Shown here: positions 1 through 7,952 of the stretch, piece by piece
Numbering within the stretch: the stretch's first letter is position 1
How the letters are laid out: each line of letters starts with the position of its first letter
NCBI RefSeq assembly: GCF_900156265.1
Contig: NZ_FTNE01000025.1
Location: 1 to 59,497, forward strand
From: Acidiphilium rubrum
GTDB lineage: Bacteria; Pseudomonadota; Alphaproteobacteria; Acetobacterales; Acetobacteraceae
DNA: 59,497 bases
Direction of reading: 5' to 3'
Position numbers and translations under genes: made by a program
Notes under the pieces: model-generated
Told to the model about the DNA's origin: nothing
What the model saw: only the letters and a program-made list of their open reading frames with translations
The model's database searches: none

Positions 1-584
1 GCACTGTTGGGGTCCATGCGATCGTTGATCGCGAAGCGCGGCATGGTCGAACCGCTTGCGGGTGCCGCGATCCAGATCGAAGCTCCGTGGTCCATCAGGA
101 GATTGACCATATCCCAATTTTGAGCCGAAGCGGCGGTGCTAAGGGCTGTGACGCCAATTTCGTCGCGACTATTGATATCCGCATCAAATGAAAGAAGGAG
201 ATTTGCTGCCGCGATAAAATCGTGGCGTGCTGCACTAAAGAGCGCAGGGTTACTCTCCATCATACCGTTCGGATCGGCCCCTGCTTCAAGAAGATCCTTG
301 AGTATTTCTGTATTCGAGTTATACACAGCCTGATTAACCGGCGCTCTATTTGGTCCGCCGTTCGGATTTGCCCCCGCTCGCAGGAGTGCTGATACCATTG
401 GTCGATTCTCTCGCTCGACCGAAATCAACAAGGCAGTAACGCCATCGGGTGCAATGGTACTGACGCCGGCGATGAGGTCCGATCCCGTTTCGACAGCTTC
501 GAGAATCCGCCCTTTCGCTACGTGCTCGGCGAACAATAGTTGGGCCGGATCATCGAAGGATGTTGGATTAAAAAAGAATTGCAT
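1..584 (-). CDS. Ankyrin-repeat protein, candidate immunity protein (3' end beyond window)
   Basis: An open frame starts at ATG 584 (protein begins MQFFFNPTSFDDPAQ) and stays open to base 1, so the C-terminus is outside the window. It carries ankyrin-type units such as DGVTALLISVERENRPMVSA, LLEAGADPNG and LLMDHGASIW. It is a paralogue of the complete protein at 1087-1803. Bases 1-95 are identical to 1217-1311, while the upstream half has diverged. It lies 28 bases downstream of the truncated lipase module, so by position it would be the immunity partner of that module. No signal peptide is visible, which implies a cytoplasmic protein. The immunity role is inferred from the toxin-immunity order; ankyrin proteins are known immunity types in polymorphic toxin systems. 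Confidence 0.8.
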   Translation of the reverse strand, partial: MQFFFNPTSFDDPAQLLFAEHVAKGRILEAVETGSDLIAGVSTIAPDGVTALLISVERENRPMVSALLRAGANPNGGPNRAPVNQAVYNSNTEILKDLLEAGADPNGMMESNPALFSAARHDFIAAANLLLSFDADINSRDEIGVTALSTAASAQNWDMVNLLMDHGASIWIAAPASGSTMPRFAINDRMDPNS

Positions 585-612
585 TAATTCTGTCCCAGAA
601 ATAATTGGCCTA

Positions 613-1029
613 TCATGGGCAACCCAAGTCATTCATTTTGGTGGCCAGTGATTGTTTGACGGAGTCCATTCCATGCGCGTCCCAGCTGTACGGGTTGGCC
701 GAAACAGGCGGCAATTCAAAACGCTCCCCGTACGCCGACGGAAAAATCGACGAATCTTGCGTTGTTGAAAGGATATCGTCCGCAGTGTGATATGCCGTGA
801 CAGGTGCCTGAAGCGACGGAAAACCTCCAGTTGTGGCTGCGTTTAGACCAGCTGCGTTGAAAATTGTCGCTGGCTTCCCAGTCACAACCGAGGCAGCAGA
901 TGCTAGACCCCCTCCAAGAGAGTGACCTGCAAACGATAAATTATCTGTGTAATCTGCGAGCTTCGTGCCAGGATCGATCGCATAGTTATAGGATTCACTC
1001 GGCAAGCCCAGCTCTTGGAGAATGTTGAG
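613..1029 (-). pseudogene. Orphan C-terminal lipase (class 3-like) toxin module, 5'-truncated
   Basis: The reading frame from a TGA near 1032 down to the stop at 613 encodes about 138 residues that align with the C-terminal quarter of the full lipase at 1833-3464. The match includes the nucleophile motif GHSLGGG, FNAAGLN, YHTADDILST, a late His (DAHGMDSV) and the final MxDLGCP. Similarity runs upstream almost to the in-frame stop (NILQELG against NFQQLVG), so the sequence was cut from a longer gene. The only usable starts are weak: a TTG at 1005, with no clear ribosome site. It may be silent, a reservoir for recombination into the full gene, or a small lipase translated from TTG. The Ser, Asp and His candidates are all intact. 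It is followed by its own ankyrin gene. Confidence 0.75.
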
Positions 1030-1086
1030 GGTTCAATCATCGATCTTGGGTGGTCCTTGCGCTGCAGAAGGTCGGTCGCCCGTTGG

Positions 1087-1803
1087 CTAATGCGCCTGAG
1101 GCGGGGGCCATTTACCTTCGCTCAGCAACCGCTTGACCTCCTTTGGGTGCGGCGGTGGCCAAGGGAAACCGGCAGCTTTGATTTTCTGAATCGCCGCTTC
1201 GCGTGATCTCCAAAGCGCACTGTTGGGGTCCATGCGATCGTTGATCGCGAAGCGCGGCATGGTCGAACCGCTTGCGGGTGCCGCGATCCAGATCGAAGCT
1301 CCGTGGTCCATTAGGAAATTCACCATATCCCATTGTTCGGCTGAAGCGGCCTTGTTGATCGCAGTAACTCCGATACTATTCTGACTGTTCACATCGGCGC
1401 CGTAAGAAAGAAGAAGCTCCGCCGCAGCAATACGGTTGTGAAGTGCGGCGTCACATAATGCCGGGACAGTATCCATCATTCCATTGGGATCGGCACCCGC
1501 ATCAAGAAGATCGCGGAGGATATCTGGGGTCGAACAACTGACAGCCTGAAATACAGGCGCTTTCTGGGAGTCTCCATCAGGCTGTGCACCGGCATCCAAA
1601 AGAGCCAAGACCATGTCTCTATTTTCCCGCTCAACGGCGACCAACAATGGGGTAACACCATCAGGCGCAGCACAATTAACGCCATAAGCAAGTTTTGATG
1701 CCGCCTTCAAAGCTTTGTCAACATCACCTTTGGCCACAAGTGCGGCAAATTCGCGCTGTGACGGTTCATCGTAGGAAGATGACGTAAAGAAATATTGCGT
1801 CAT
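1087..1803 (-). CDS. Ankyrin-repeat protein, candidate immunity to the adjacent lipase
   Basis: A complete 238-residue protein with about four ankyrin repeats between residues 45 and 170 (DGVTPLLVAVERENRDMVLA, LLDAGAQPDG, LLDAGADPNG, LLLSYGADVNS, LMDHGAS), ending in a Pro-rich tail. It starts 29 bases after the lipase stop, on the same strand, which is the usual toxin-then-immunity order. No signal peptide or membrane segment is seen. Known immunity proteins of T6SS phospholipases are mostly periplasmic, so a cytoplasmic partner would be unusual. The last third is nearly identical in DNA to the left-edge paralogue. Role inferred from position; it could instead be an adaptor or an unrelated ankyrin protein. 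Confidence 0.8.
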   Translation of the reverse strand: MTQYFFTSSSYDEPSQREFAALVAKGDVDKALKAASKLAYGVNCAAPDGVTPLLVAVERENRDMVLALLDAGAQPDGDSQKAPVFQAVSCSTPDILRDLLDAGADPNGMMDTVPALCDAALHNRIAAAELLLSYGADVNSQNSIGVTAINKAASAEQWDMVNFLMDHGASIWIAAPASGSTMPRFAINDRMDPNSALWRSREAAIQKIKAAGFPWPPPHPKEVKRLLSEGKWPPPQAH

Positions 1804-1832
1804 TCACTAAATCCGAGAAATTAAGCTGATGG

Positions 1833-3464
1833 TCATGGGCAACCAAGGTCTCTCATTTTTGCAGTCAACGATTTTGTGACTGCCTCTATGTTATGTGAGG
1901 CCAAGCTATATGGTCTGTTTGAAATAGGCGGTAGTTCATATCGGTTACCGTATGCTGCGGGAAAAATAGATGCATCTTGCGACGTGGAAAGAATGTCGTC
2001 TGCTGTATGGTATGCGGTCACAGGTGCTTGTGCCAAGGGGAACCCCCTAACTGTCGACGGATTTAACCCCGCTGCGTTAAATATGGTCGCTGATTTTCCC
2101 GTGACGACCGAAGCTGCCGACGCAAGGCCTCCTCCGAGGGAGTGGCCGGTAAATGATAAATTATCATTTTGATCGGCAACGCGACGCGCGAGATCCATTG
2201 CATTATCGTATGCAGAACTTCGCGTGCCCACCAGTTGTTGAAAATTCTGCATCCAATCGCTGACTGACGTTGGCGTGGTGCCTTTGAAACCTACCACGTA
2301 GGAGGGGTTCTCTCCTGACCCTGATGCAAAAATGGAGGCGCGGAAAGGGGAATTTTGTGGCGCCAGATCTTGTGGGATTAACCCGAGAGACTCTAACTCC
2401 TTTCGTCCGTCTTCCGTCGCGGGGTCGAGATAGCGGTACCCGTCCGGTAACGTCATATCTTTTCCGTAAACATGTGTCGAAAGCTGCGCCATATCCTTCG
2501 CATGCGCCAACTGCGCGCAATCAGGATCGTTCACCGCTTCCCGCTCGATCGGACGAGCGGTACCGGCGGCCGCCTTTTCCGTCGTATCCTCCGCAACGGG
2601 CGCTTTTTCCGGAAAACCTTCGATCAGTCGGATCCGGCTGATCAGGACCGTCAGGAACGTCATGACGCCGAGTTGAATGAGTGCAGACGCCAGTTCCTTC
2701 GCCGCGGCATTGATCTGCTGTTGCGTCCGCGCCGTACAGGCCTCGACGACCGCCTGCATGAAGCTGCGGATGGCGAGCAGCCCGGCATAGCCGTCGGCGG
2801 TCCACGCCAGCCCCACCAGCAAGGTATCGATTACGACATTGAGCCCTGGTACGCCCTGAGCGGCGGCGAGCCCGCTCAAGCCGACCGCGAGGATACTCAG
2901 ATGGATCGGGGTCAGCAACTCTTTCAGCTGCTTCTGAAGCGCAATCCAATCGGCTCCGGCAACCGCCTGAAAATCGTGCTGATCGAACATGGCCTCGAAT
3001 ATCGCTACGATCCTCTGTTGGACGGACCAATTGCTGATATCGCCGACAGGCCGTGGTACCACCGATTCCGGATGGCGGCGCACCATCGCCGCATGCAGAA
3101 ACGCCGGGCTCTTGAAATAAAATGTCGCGAGCAATGGGCTATGAACGTCCTGATTAAGCCGCAGCACCAGCGCCGGATCAGCGATCCGGCTGGCAAGACC
3201 AGGACGCCACTCGTCGTAGAACCGCCGTATCCTCCCCATGGCGGATGGGGAAGATCGCGCCTCCCGCAGCATGGCATCATAGGCCCGCGCCCCCTGGCGG
3301 CCTTCAGCAAGAGCGTGTGGAAACACCTCGAAGCGGCGCAGCAGGACGGTATCGTTGTTTATCGGCAGGATCAGCAACACACCCTGCGACACGTTGAGTT
3401 CCAGATAGGGGCGCGGCGGGGTCCTGCTCGCTCGCGCCTGATACGGAGACATTCCGTCCATCAC
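1833..3464 (-). CDS. Lipase (class 3 / DUF2974-like) candidate T6SS effector
   Basis: 543 residues. The C-terminal third is an alpha/beta-hydrolase of the class-3 lipase type: VVGFKGTTPTSVSDWMQNFQ, then GHSLGGG with the probable nucleophile Ser442, FNAAGLN, and candidate Asp489/490 and His524. Residues about 190-285 hold hydrophobic stretches (HLSILAVGLSGLAAAQG, ASALIQLGVMTFLTVLI) that could help membrane crossing or loading. The N-terminal 150 residues match nothing I recognise. There is no Sec signal. The gene is divergent from vgrG with 302 bases between starts and is followed by an ankyrin gene, then a duplicated toxin C-terminus with another ankyrin gene. Together these point to a VgrG-delivered phospholipase (Tle-like) effector. 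The hydrolase fold is clear; T6SS delivery is inferred. The start is ATG 3464; ATG 3461 is also possible. Confidence 0.8.
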   Translation of the reverse strand: MMDGMSPYQARASRTPPRPYLELNVSQGVLLILPINNDTVLLRRFEVFPHALAEGRQGARAYDAMLREARSSPSAMGRIRRFYDEWRPGLASRIADPALVLRLNQDVHSPLLATFYFKSPAFLHAAMVRRHPESVVPRPVGDISNWSVQQRIVAIFEAMFDQHDFQAVAGADWIALQKQLKELLTPIHLSILAVGLSGLAAAQGVPGLNVVIDTLLVGLAWTADGYAGLLAIRSFMQAVVEACTARTQQQINAAAKELASALIQLGVMTFLTVLISRIRLIEGFPEKAPVAEDTTEKAAAGTARPIEREAVNDPDCAQLAHAKDMAQLSTHVYGKDMTLPDGYRYLDPATEDGRKELESLGLIPQDLAPQNSPFRASIFASGSGENPSYVVGFKGTTPTSVSDWMQNFQQLVGTRSSAYDNAMDLARRVADQNDNLSFTGHSLGGGLASAASVVTGKSATIFNAAGLNPSTVRGFPLAQAPVTAYHTADDILSTSQDASIFPAAYGNRYELPPISNRPYSLASHNIEAVTKSLTAKMRDLGCP

Positions 3465-3766
3465 AATTTACCCATGTTCCCGACGCCCTACCCGTTCGTT
3501 AAGCATATCAAAGCACCATCGCCAATACGGGAGTCTTGCCGATCCGCACTGGGCCCGAGGAGAAAACGCAGTCACCGACGTTCCGTTTGCCGTGCCGAAT
3601 GCCATACCCACCCAATGTTTCATAAATTCGTATGAAAATTAATAACGCGACGTTCATTTAAATTTTGTTCATGTTCCAATCATCTTTACGGCGTCGGCCT
3701 CCCGAAACGAGCTACCTGTGCTAACGTACCATAAAACGGTATCATGAGGCTTGGAGCGACACGCTG
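3465..3766. promoter_or_regulatory. Divergent intergenic region between lipase effector and vgrG
   Basis: 302 bases between the divergent starts. The half next to vgrG (about 3625-3745) is clearly AT-richer than its surroundings and must hold the promoter or promoters for both directions. I see no convincing -35/-10 pair, no sigma-54 box and no operator palindrome. Open frames that cross it from within the lipase gene look like shadows. Confidence 0.4.
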
Positions 3767-5608
3767 ATGGATGTGCTGACCGATCTACTTGAAATCCAGA
3801 CGCCGTTGCCGCCCGACTCCTTCAAGGCGACAGGTGTTCTAGGCGGATGCGATCTGAGCCAACCCTTTGCCTATACCGTTACGCTCCGCACCGGCCTCTC
3901 CATCATCCAGGTCGACCAGCTCCTCCACCAACCCGTCACGATCACCATCGCCCAGGGCGGCCCGCATCTCTGCTATCTCAATGGCCTGGTCGTCAGCATC
4001 ACCCAGATGCCCTCCACCTCCACCGGCTCCACCCTGCTCGCCTCTCAATCCTATTGGGATTACGAAATTGTCATCGTCCCCAAGCTGCACTTCCTTGAAC
4101 AGACCCGCGACTGCCGCTTTTTCGAGAACAAATCATCCCTCGATATCGCCCAGCAAATCCTCCCCGAATTCGGCGTCACCGATGTCGAATACCGCATCAA
4201 CGGCAACCCGCCGAGCCGACCCTACACGGTCATGTTCAACGAAACCTATCTCGGCTTCCTCAACCGCATCCTCGCCGAGGATGGGCTGTTCTATTTTTTC
4301 GAACACAGCGACGGCAAGCACACGCTGGTGATCGGTAATTCCAACGCCGCCTTCAAAACCCTGCCGGCTTCGCCTCTCATGTTTTCCTCGCTCAGCGGCA
4401 TCGAGGCCAGCGTCCACACCTGGCACCGCGCCGATGCCACCACGCTCGGCACCTCCACCATGGGCGATTACAACCCGACCACCGCCTCAACCGCGATCAA
4501 AGGCGACGAGCCGACGATTTTGACGGCACCCGGTGTCGCCAACCGCACCCATTACCATTGGCCAAGCTGGGCGCCCGACCCCGGCACCGCCCAGACAATC
4601 GCCAAGCGGCACATGCAGGCGCATGAAGCGCGCGCTCAGGTGTATGAGGGTAGCGCCACCATCCCCGATCTCTACGTCGGCGGCCAGATCACGCTCACCG
4701 GCGACCCCACCGCCGACGGCGGCGCCAGTGACTACGTGCTGATTTCCGTCGCACTGGCAATCAGCGATCAGGGCGGTGCAATGACCAACGCACGCGATCC
4801 CGGCATCACGCTCTCACTCACCGCCATCCCCGCCAAAACCCCCTGGCAGCCCATTCCGCTGCCCAAGCCCGCCATGGCCGGTTTCTATTCCGCAACCGTG
4901 ATCGGCCCGCAAGGCGAGGAGATCTACACCGACGATCTCGGCCGTATCAAAGTGCAGTTCCCGTGGGATCACCGCGGCGAGACCACGTCCTCAGGTAGTT
5001 TCTGGCTCCGCGTGGTGCAGCCCTGGTCGGGCGGTGGCTGGGGCGCGCAGTTCATCCCGCGCATCGGCCAGGAGGTCGCGGTCACCTTCCTCGAAGGCGA
5101 TATCGATCGCCCGGTCGCGGTCGGCGCGCTGTATAATTCGACCAACACGCCGATTTTCCCGGCCAGCGACAAGAACAAGAGCGGGTTTCGCTCCCGCTCG
5201 ACCAAGGGCGGCGGGGCGGCGGATTACAACGAGATCTCGTTCGACGACACGATGGGTTCGGAAATCCTGCTGTTCCACGCCCAGAAGGATCATGTCATCG
5301 AGGTCGAGAACGACCAGACCATGACGGTCGATGCCAACCGCACCGTCACGGTGAAAAAGAACGAAGCGATCACAGTCCAGGGGACCCAGACGGTCAAGGT
5401 GACCAAGGCCGTCCTCTATGAATCCGATACGTCGATCACCTTGAAAGTGGGTGACAGCACGATCGTGATGGATCACACCAGCATCACGCTGAAATCGCTG
5501 ATGATCAAGATCGAAGCCGAATCATTGCTTCAGACCGATGGAAAGATCGCCCAGCACAAGGCAGGGACGCTGATGATCCAGAATGCCCCCATCATCAAGG
5601 TGAATTGA
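3767..5608 (+). CDS. vgrG: Type VI secretion spike protein VgrG (TssI)
   Basis: 613 residues, the usual length of a VgrG without an extra C-terminal toxin. Residues 1-370 form the phage gpD-like base (FNETYLGFLNRILAEDGLFY is a typical segment). Residues 375-460 are the gp5 OB-fold (YTDDLGRIKVQFPWD, WGAQFIPRIGQEVAVTFLEG). Residues 490-613 form the beta-prism of short repeats (NDQTMTVDANRTVTV). The trimer caps the Hcp tube and punctures the target. It is the first gene of the plus-strand unit that runs through pppA, with only three bases between its stop and the next ATG. The divergent lipase is its likely cargo. A GGAG lies about 11 bases before the ATG. No PAAR protein that would sharpen the tip is encoded nearby. 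Confidence 0.96.
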   Translation: MDVLTDLLEIQTPLPPDSFKATGVLGGCDLSQPFAYTVTLRTGLSIIQVDQLLHQPVTITIAQGGPHLCYLNGLVVSITQMPSTSTGSTLLASQSYWDYEIVIVPKLHFLEQTRDCRFFENKSSLDIAQQILPEFGVTDVEYRINGNPPSRPYTVMFNETYLGFLNRILAEDGLFYFFEHSDGKHTLVIGNSNAAFKTLPASPLMFSSLSGIEASVHTWHRADATTLGTSTMGDYNPTTASTAIKGDEPTILTAPGVANRTHYHWPSWAPDPGTAQTIAKRHMQAHEARAQVYEGSATIPDLYVGGQITLTGDPTADGGASDYVLISVALAISDQGGAMTNARDPGITLSLTAIPAKTPWQPIPLPKPAMAGFYSATVIGPQGEEIYTDDLGRIKVQFPWDHRGETTSSGSFWLRVVQPWSGGGWGAQFIPRIGQEVAVTFLEGDIDRPVAVGALYNSTNTPIFPASDKNKSGFRSRSTKGGGAADYNEISFDDTMGSEILLFHAQKDHVIEVENDQTMTVDANRTVTVKKNEAITVQGTQTVKVTKAVLYESDTSITLKVGDSTIVMDHTSITLKSLMIKIEAESLLQTDGKIAQHKAGTLMIQNAPIIKVN

Positions 5609-5611
5609 GCG

Positions 5612-6208
5612 ATGGACGCCGCATCGATGGACAAGCTCCGCGACGCTGACCGCGACGCCATCGTCGCCCGCGCAACGCTCGGTCCCGAGGCACGCAGCAC
5701 AATCGCCGACTGCACCACGGTGCCGCAGTTGATCGCCACGCTCGCCGGCAACGGCTTCCTCGTCGAGGCCGCGCGCTGTTTCGCCCATGCCTTGCCCCGG
5801 CGCGAGGCGGTCTGGTGGGCGTGCATGTGCGCCCAGTCCAACGCCCCCGCCGATCTCGCCGAACCCGACCGCAGTGCCCGGGAAGCCGCTGAAACCTGGG
5901 TCCGCACCCAGACCGAAGCGTCCCGCTACGCCGCAATGGCGCTGGCCGAACAGGTCGGCTTCCAAACACCGGAAGCCTGGGCCGCCGTCGGTGCCTTCTG
6001 GTCCGGCCCCAGCATCGCCCCCGAAGCCATGCCGCCCAATCCCCCCGCCCCGCACCTCACCGGCGTCGCCGTCGCCGGCGCGGTCACCCTCGCCTCGGTG
6101 CGCGGCGATCCCGCGCTGCGGCTGATGCGCCTCGAACGCTATCTCGGGGCCGCGCGCGATATCGCCCAGGGCGGCGCGGGTCGCATCGCGCGCGAAGACG
6201 CGTCGTGA
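5612..6208 (+). CDS. T6SS-linked protein of unknown function (DUF6931-like)
   Basis: 198 residues, mostly alpha-helical by composition and rich in Ala, without signal peptide, membrane segment or obvious catalytic motif. Recognisable stretches are RSTIADCTTVPQLIATLAGN, FAHALPRREAVWWACMCA and ALAEQVGFQTPEAWAAVGAF. It resembles small proteins encoded between vgrG and the FHA gene in alphaproteobacterial T6SS clusters, which I believe are filed under DUF6931 (from memory, unchecked). It starts three bases after vgrG, and its stop overlaps tagH by four bases (ATGA), so it is translated as part of the same operon. Possible roles are chaperone/adaptor for the VgrG cargo or a partner of TagH. Neither is shown by the sequence. 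Confidence 0.75.
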   Translation: MDAASMDKLRDADRDAIVARATLGPEARSTIADCTTVPQLIATLAGNGFLVEAARCFAHALPRREAVWWACMCAQSNAPADLAEPDRSAREAAETWVRTQTEASRYAAMALAEQVGFQTPEAWAAVGAFWSGPSIAPEAMPPNPPAPHLTGVAVAGAVTLASVRGDPALRLMRLERYLGAARDIAQGGAGRIAREDAS

Positions 6209-7482
6209 CCCTCATCCTCAGCATGCTGCGCTGCCCTGATGCGGCACCGCCGGAAACCCGGCGGCTGGAGGGCGGCGAATTCCGCATCGGCCGGGGTTCC
6301 GATAACGATTGGGTGCTGGCCGACCCCGAGCGCGTCCTGTCCAAGCGCCATTGCGTCATCGCGTGGCGCGGCGGTGCCTGGCAGATCGCCGATACCAGCA
6401 CCAACGGCACCTACATCAACCGCGATGCCGCCCCCCTCGGCAGCGGCGGCGTGCACACGCTGGCCGATGGCGATCGGATCCGGTTCGGCGCCTATGAAAT
6501 CGAGGCGCGGATGCAATCCGCCACCGCCTTCGCACCACCGGCCCCGCCGCGCAACGACTACGGCGACCCGTTCGGCGATGATCCGTTCGCAACACCGAGC
6601 GCACCCGCCGCGCCACCCGCGCCGGACAGCTGGTTCGGCGGCGGCAATTCGATCGCGCTGCCCAGCGATTTCGATCCGCTCGCGCCCGATGAGTCGCTGT
6701 TCGGCCGGCCGGTCGCCGATCATTCGGCCGCACATCAGGACGCATTCCGCCCGCCGCCGCGGGCACCGAAACTCCTGCCCGATGATTGGGATCTATCGCT
6801 CACGCCGCCTCCGCCGCGCCCACCGGCGCCCGAAGCCTTCAACCCAACCCCAGTGCCGCCACCACCACCACCGGCCGCGTCGCCCATCACGTCCGATCAC
6901 CCCGATCTGCTCACCGCCTTCCTCACCGCCGCCGGCATGGCCGATGCACCGGTCGGCGGTGATCCGGCCGTCATGATGCGCCGGCTCGGCGGTGCGTTCC
7001 GCGCGATGGTCGCGGGTCTGCGCCAGAGCATGATCGCGCGCGCCGCGATCAAGGGCGAATTCCGGATCGAACAGACCATGATCCGCGCCAAGGGCAACAA
7101 TCCGCTGAAATTCTCCGCCGATGATGACGATGCCATGGCCGCCCTGCTCGGCATCGGCCGCCGCACCGATATGGCGGCCGACGCCGCGGTGAGCGATGCG
7201 CTGCGCGACATCCGCCTGCACGAAATCGCGGTGATGGGAGCGATGCAAGCCGCCGTGCGCGCGCTGCTCGATCGGTTCGATCCCGGCCTGCTGCGCGCCG
7301 AGGGCGAGCAGGGCCGCGCCATGATCCCCGCCCAGCGCAAGGCCCGCGCGTTCGATGCGTTCGAGGCGCTGCACGGCGAAATCACCCGCGCCCTGACCGA
7401 TGATTTCGACAGCGTGTTCGGCAAGGCCTTCGCGCGCGCCTACGAAGCCGCCCTGGCCGAAGCCGAGGCGCGCGAACGATGA
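6205..7482 (+). CDS. tagH: T6SS FHA-domain regulator TagH
   Basis: 425 residues. An N-terminal FHA domain (about 20-100) keeps the phosphothreonine-binding signature: GRGSDND at 29-35, LSKRH at 45-49 and STNGTYIN at 65-72. Residues 105-225 are a disordered Pro-rich linker. Residues 230-420 match the C-terminal domain of T6SS FHA proteins (GAFRAMVAGLRQSMIARAAI, FDSVFGKAFARAYEAALAEA). Fha proteins bind phosphorylated partners produced by the PpkA kinase and promote assembly. The PppA phosphatase is in this operon, but the kinase is not in the window. It overlaps its neighbours on both sides by ATGA. Confidence 0.93.
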   Translation: MTLILSMLRCPDAAPPETRRLEGGEFRIGRGSDNDWVLADPERVLSKRHCVIAWRGGAWQIADTSTNGTYINRDAAPLGSGGVHTLADGDRIRFGAYEIEARMQSATAFAPPAPPRNDYGDPFGDDPFATPSAPAAPPAPDSWFGGGNSIALPSDFDPLAPDESLFGRPVADHSAAHQDAFRPPPRAPKLLPDDWDLSLTPPPPRPPAPEAFNPTPVPPPPPPAASPITSDHPDLLTAFLTAAGMADAPVGGDPAVMMRRLGGAFRAMVAGLRQSMIARAAIKGEFRIEQTMIRAKGNNPLKFSADDDDAMAALLGIGRRTDMAADAAVSDALRDIRLHEIAVMGAMQAAVRALLDRFDPGLLRAEGEQGRAMIPAQRKARAFDAFEALHGEITRALTDDFDSVFGKAFARAYEAALAEAEARER

Positions 7483-7946
7483 AACGACTGATCCTCGCCC
7501 TGCCGCTCCTGCTCGCCGCCTGCGGCGGCGCGCCGCCACCGCCCCCGCCGGCGACGCTCGCGCTCACCATCATCGGCGGCGCCACCCAGAACGCCGATGC
7601 CACAGGCACTGCCGAGCCGGTCGCCGTGCGCATCTATCCGCTGGCCGCATCGGGCAAGTTCAACGCGGCAGATCCCTATTCGCTGATGAGCCACGCGAGC
7701 ACCGTGCTCGGCACCGATCTGGCCGGCCCGTCCGACCAGGTGATCGTGCCGCCCGGCGCGACGGTGCATCTCGATCGCCGCCTGCCGGATGGCGCGCAGG
7801 CACTTGGCATCGCCGTGCTGTTCCGCGCGATCGATCAGGCGCAGTGGCGGCTGCTCGCCCCGCTGACGCCGCATAAACCGAACGATCTGGTCTTGCGGTT
7901 GAACGGCGTGACGGCCAAACTGGTGCCTAACATCAAAAAAGGCTGA
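7479..7946 (+). CDS. tssJ: T6SS outer-membrane lipoprotein TssJ
   Basis: 155 residues with a lipoprotein signal: MKRLILALPLLLAAC, lipidated Cys15. The rest fits the TssJ beta-sandwich (LALTIIGGATQNADATGTAE, VRIYPLAASGKFNAADPYSL, LLAPLTPHKPNDLVLRLNG). TssJ anchors TssM to the outer membrane. It overlaps tagH by four bases and precedes tssK by six, in the common order tssJ-tssK-tssL. Confidence 0.95.
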   Translation: MKRLILALPLLLAACGGAPPPPPPATLALTIIGGATQNADATGTAEPVAVRIYPLAASGKFNAADPYSLMSHASTVLGTDLAGPSDQVIVPPGATVHLDRRLPDGAQALGIAVLFRAIDQAQWRLLAPLTPHKPNDLVLRLNGVTAKLVPNIKKG

Positions 7947-7952
7947 TCGGCG

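Noticed and set aside
2472-3635. 387-codon plus-strand frame opposite the lipase gene
   Set aside because: It is antisense to a convincing alpha/beta-hydrolase, its product is Arg/His-rich without motifs, and it has no ribosome site.
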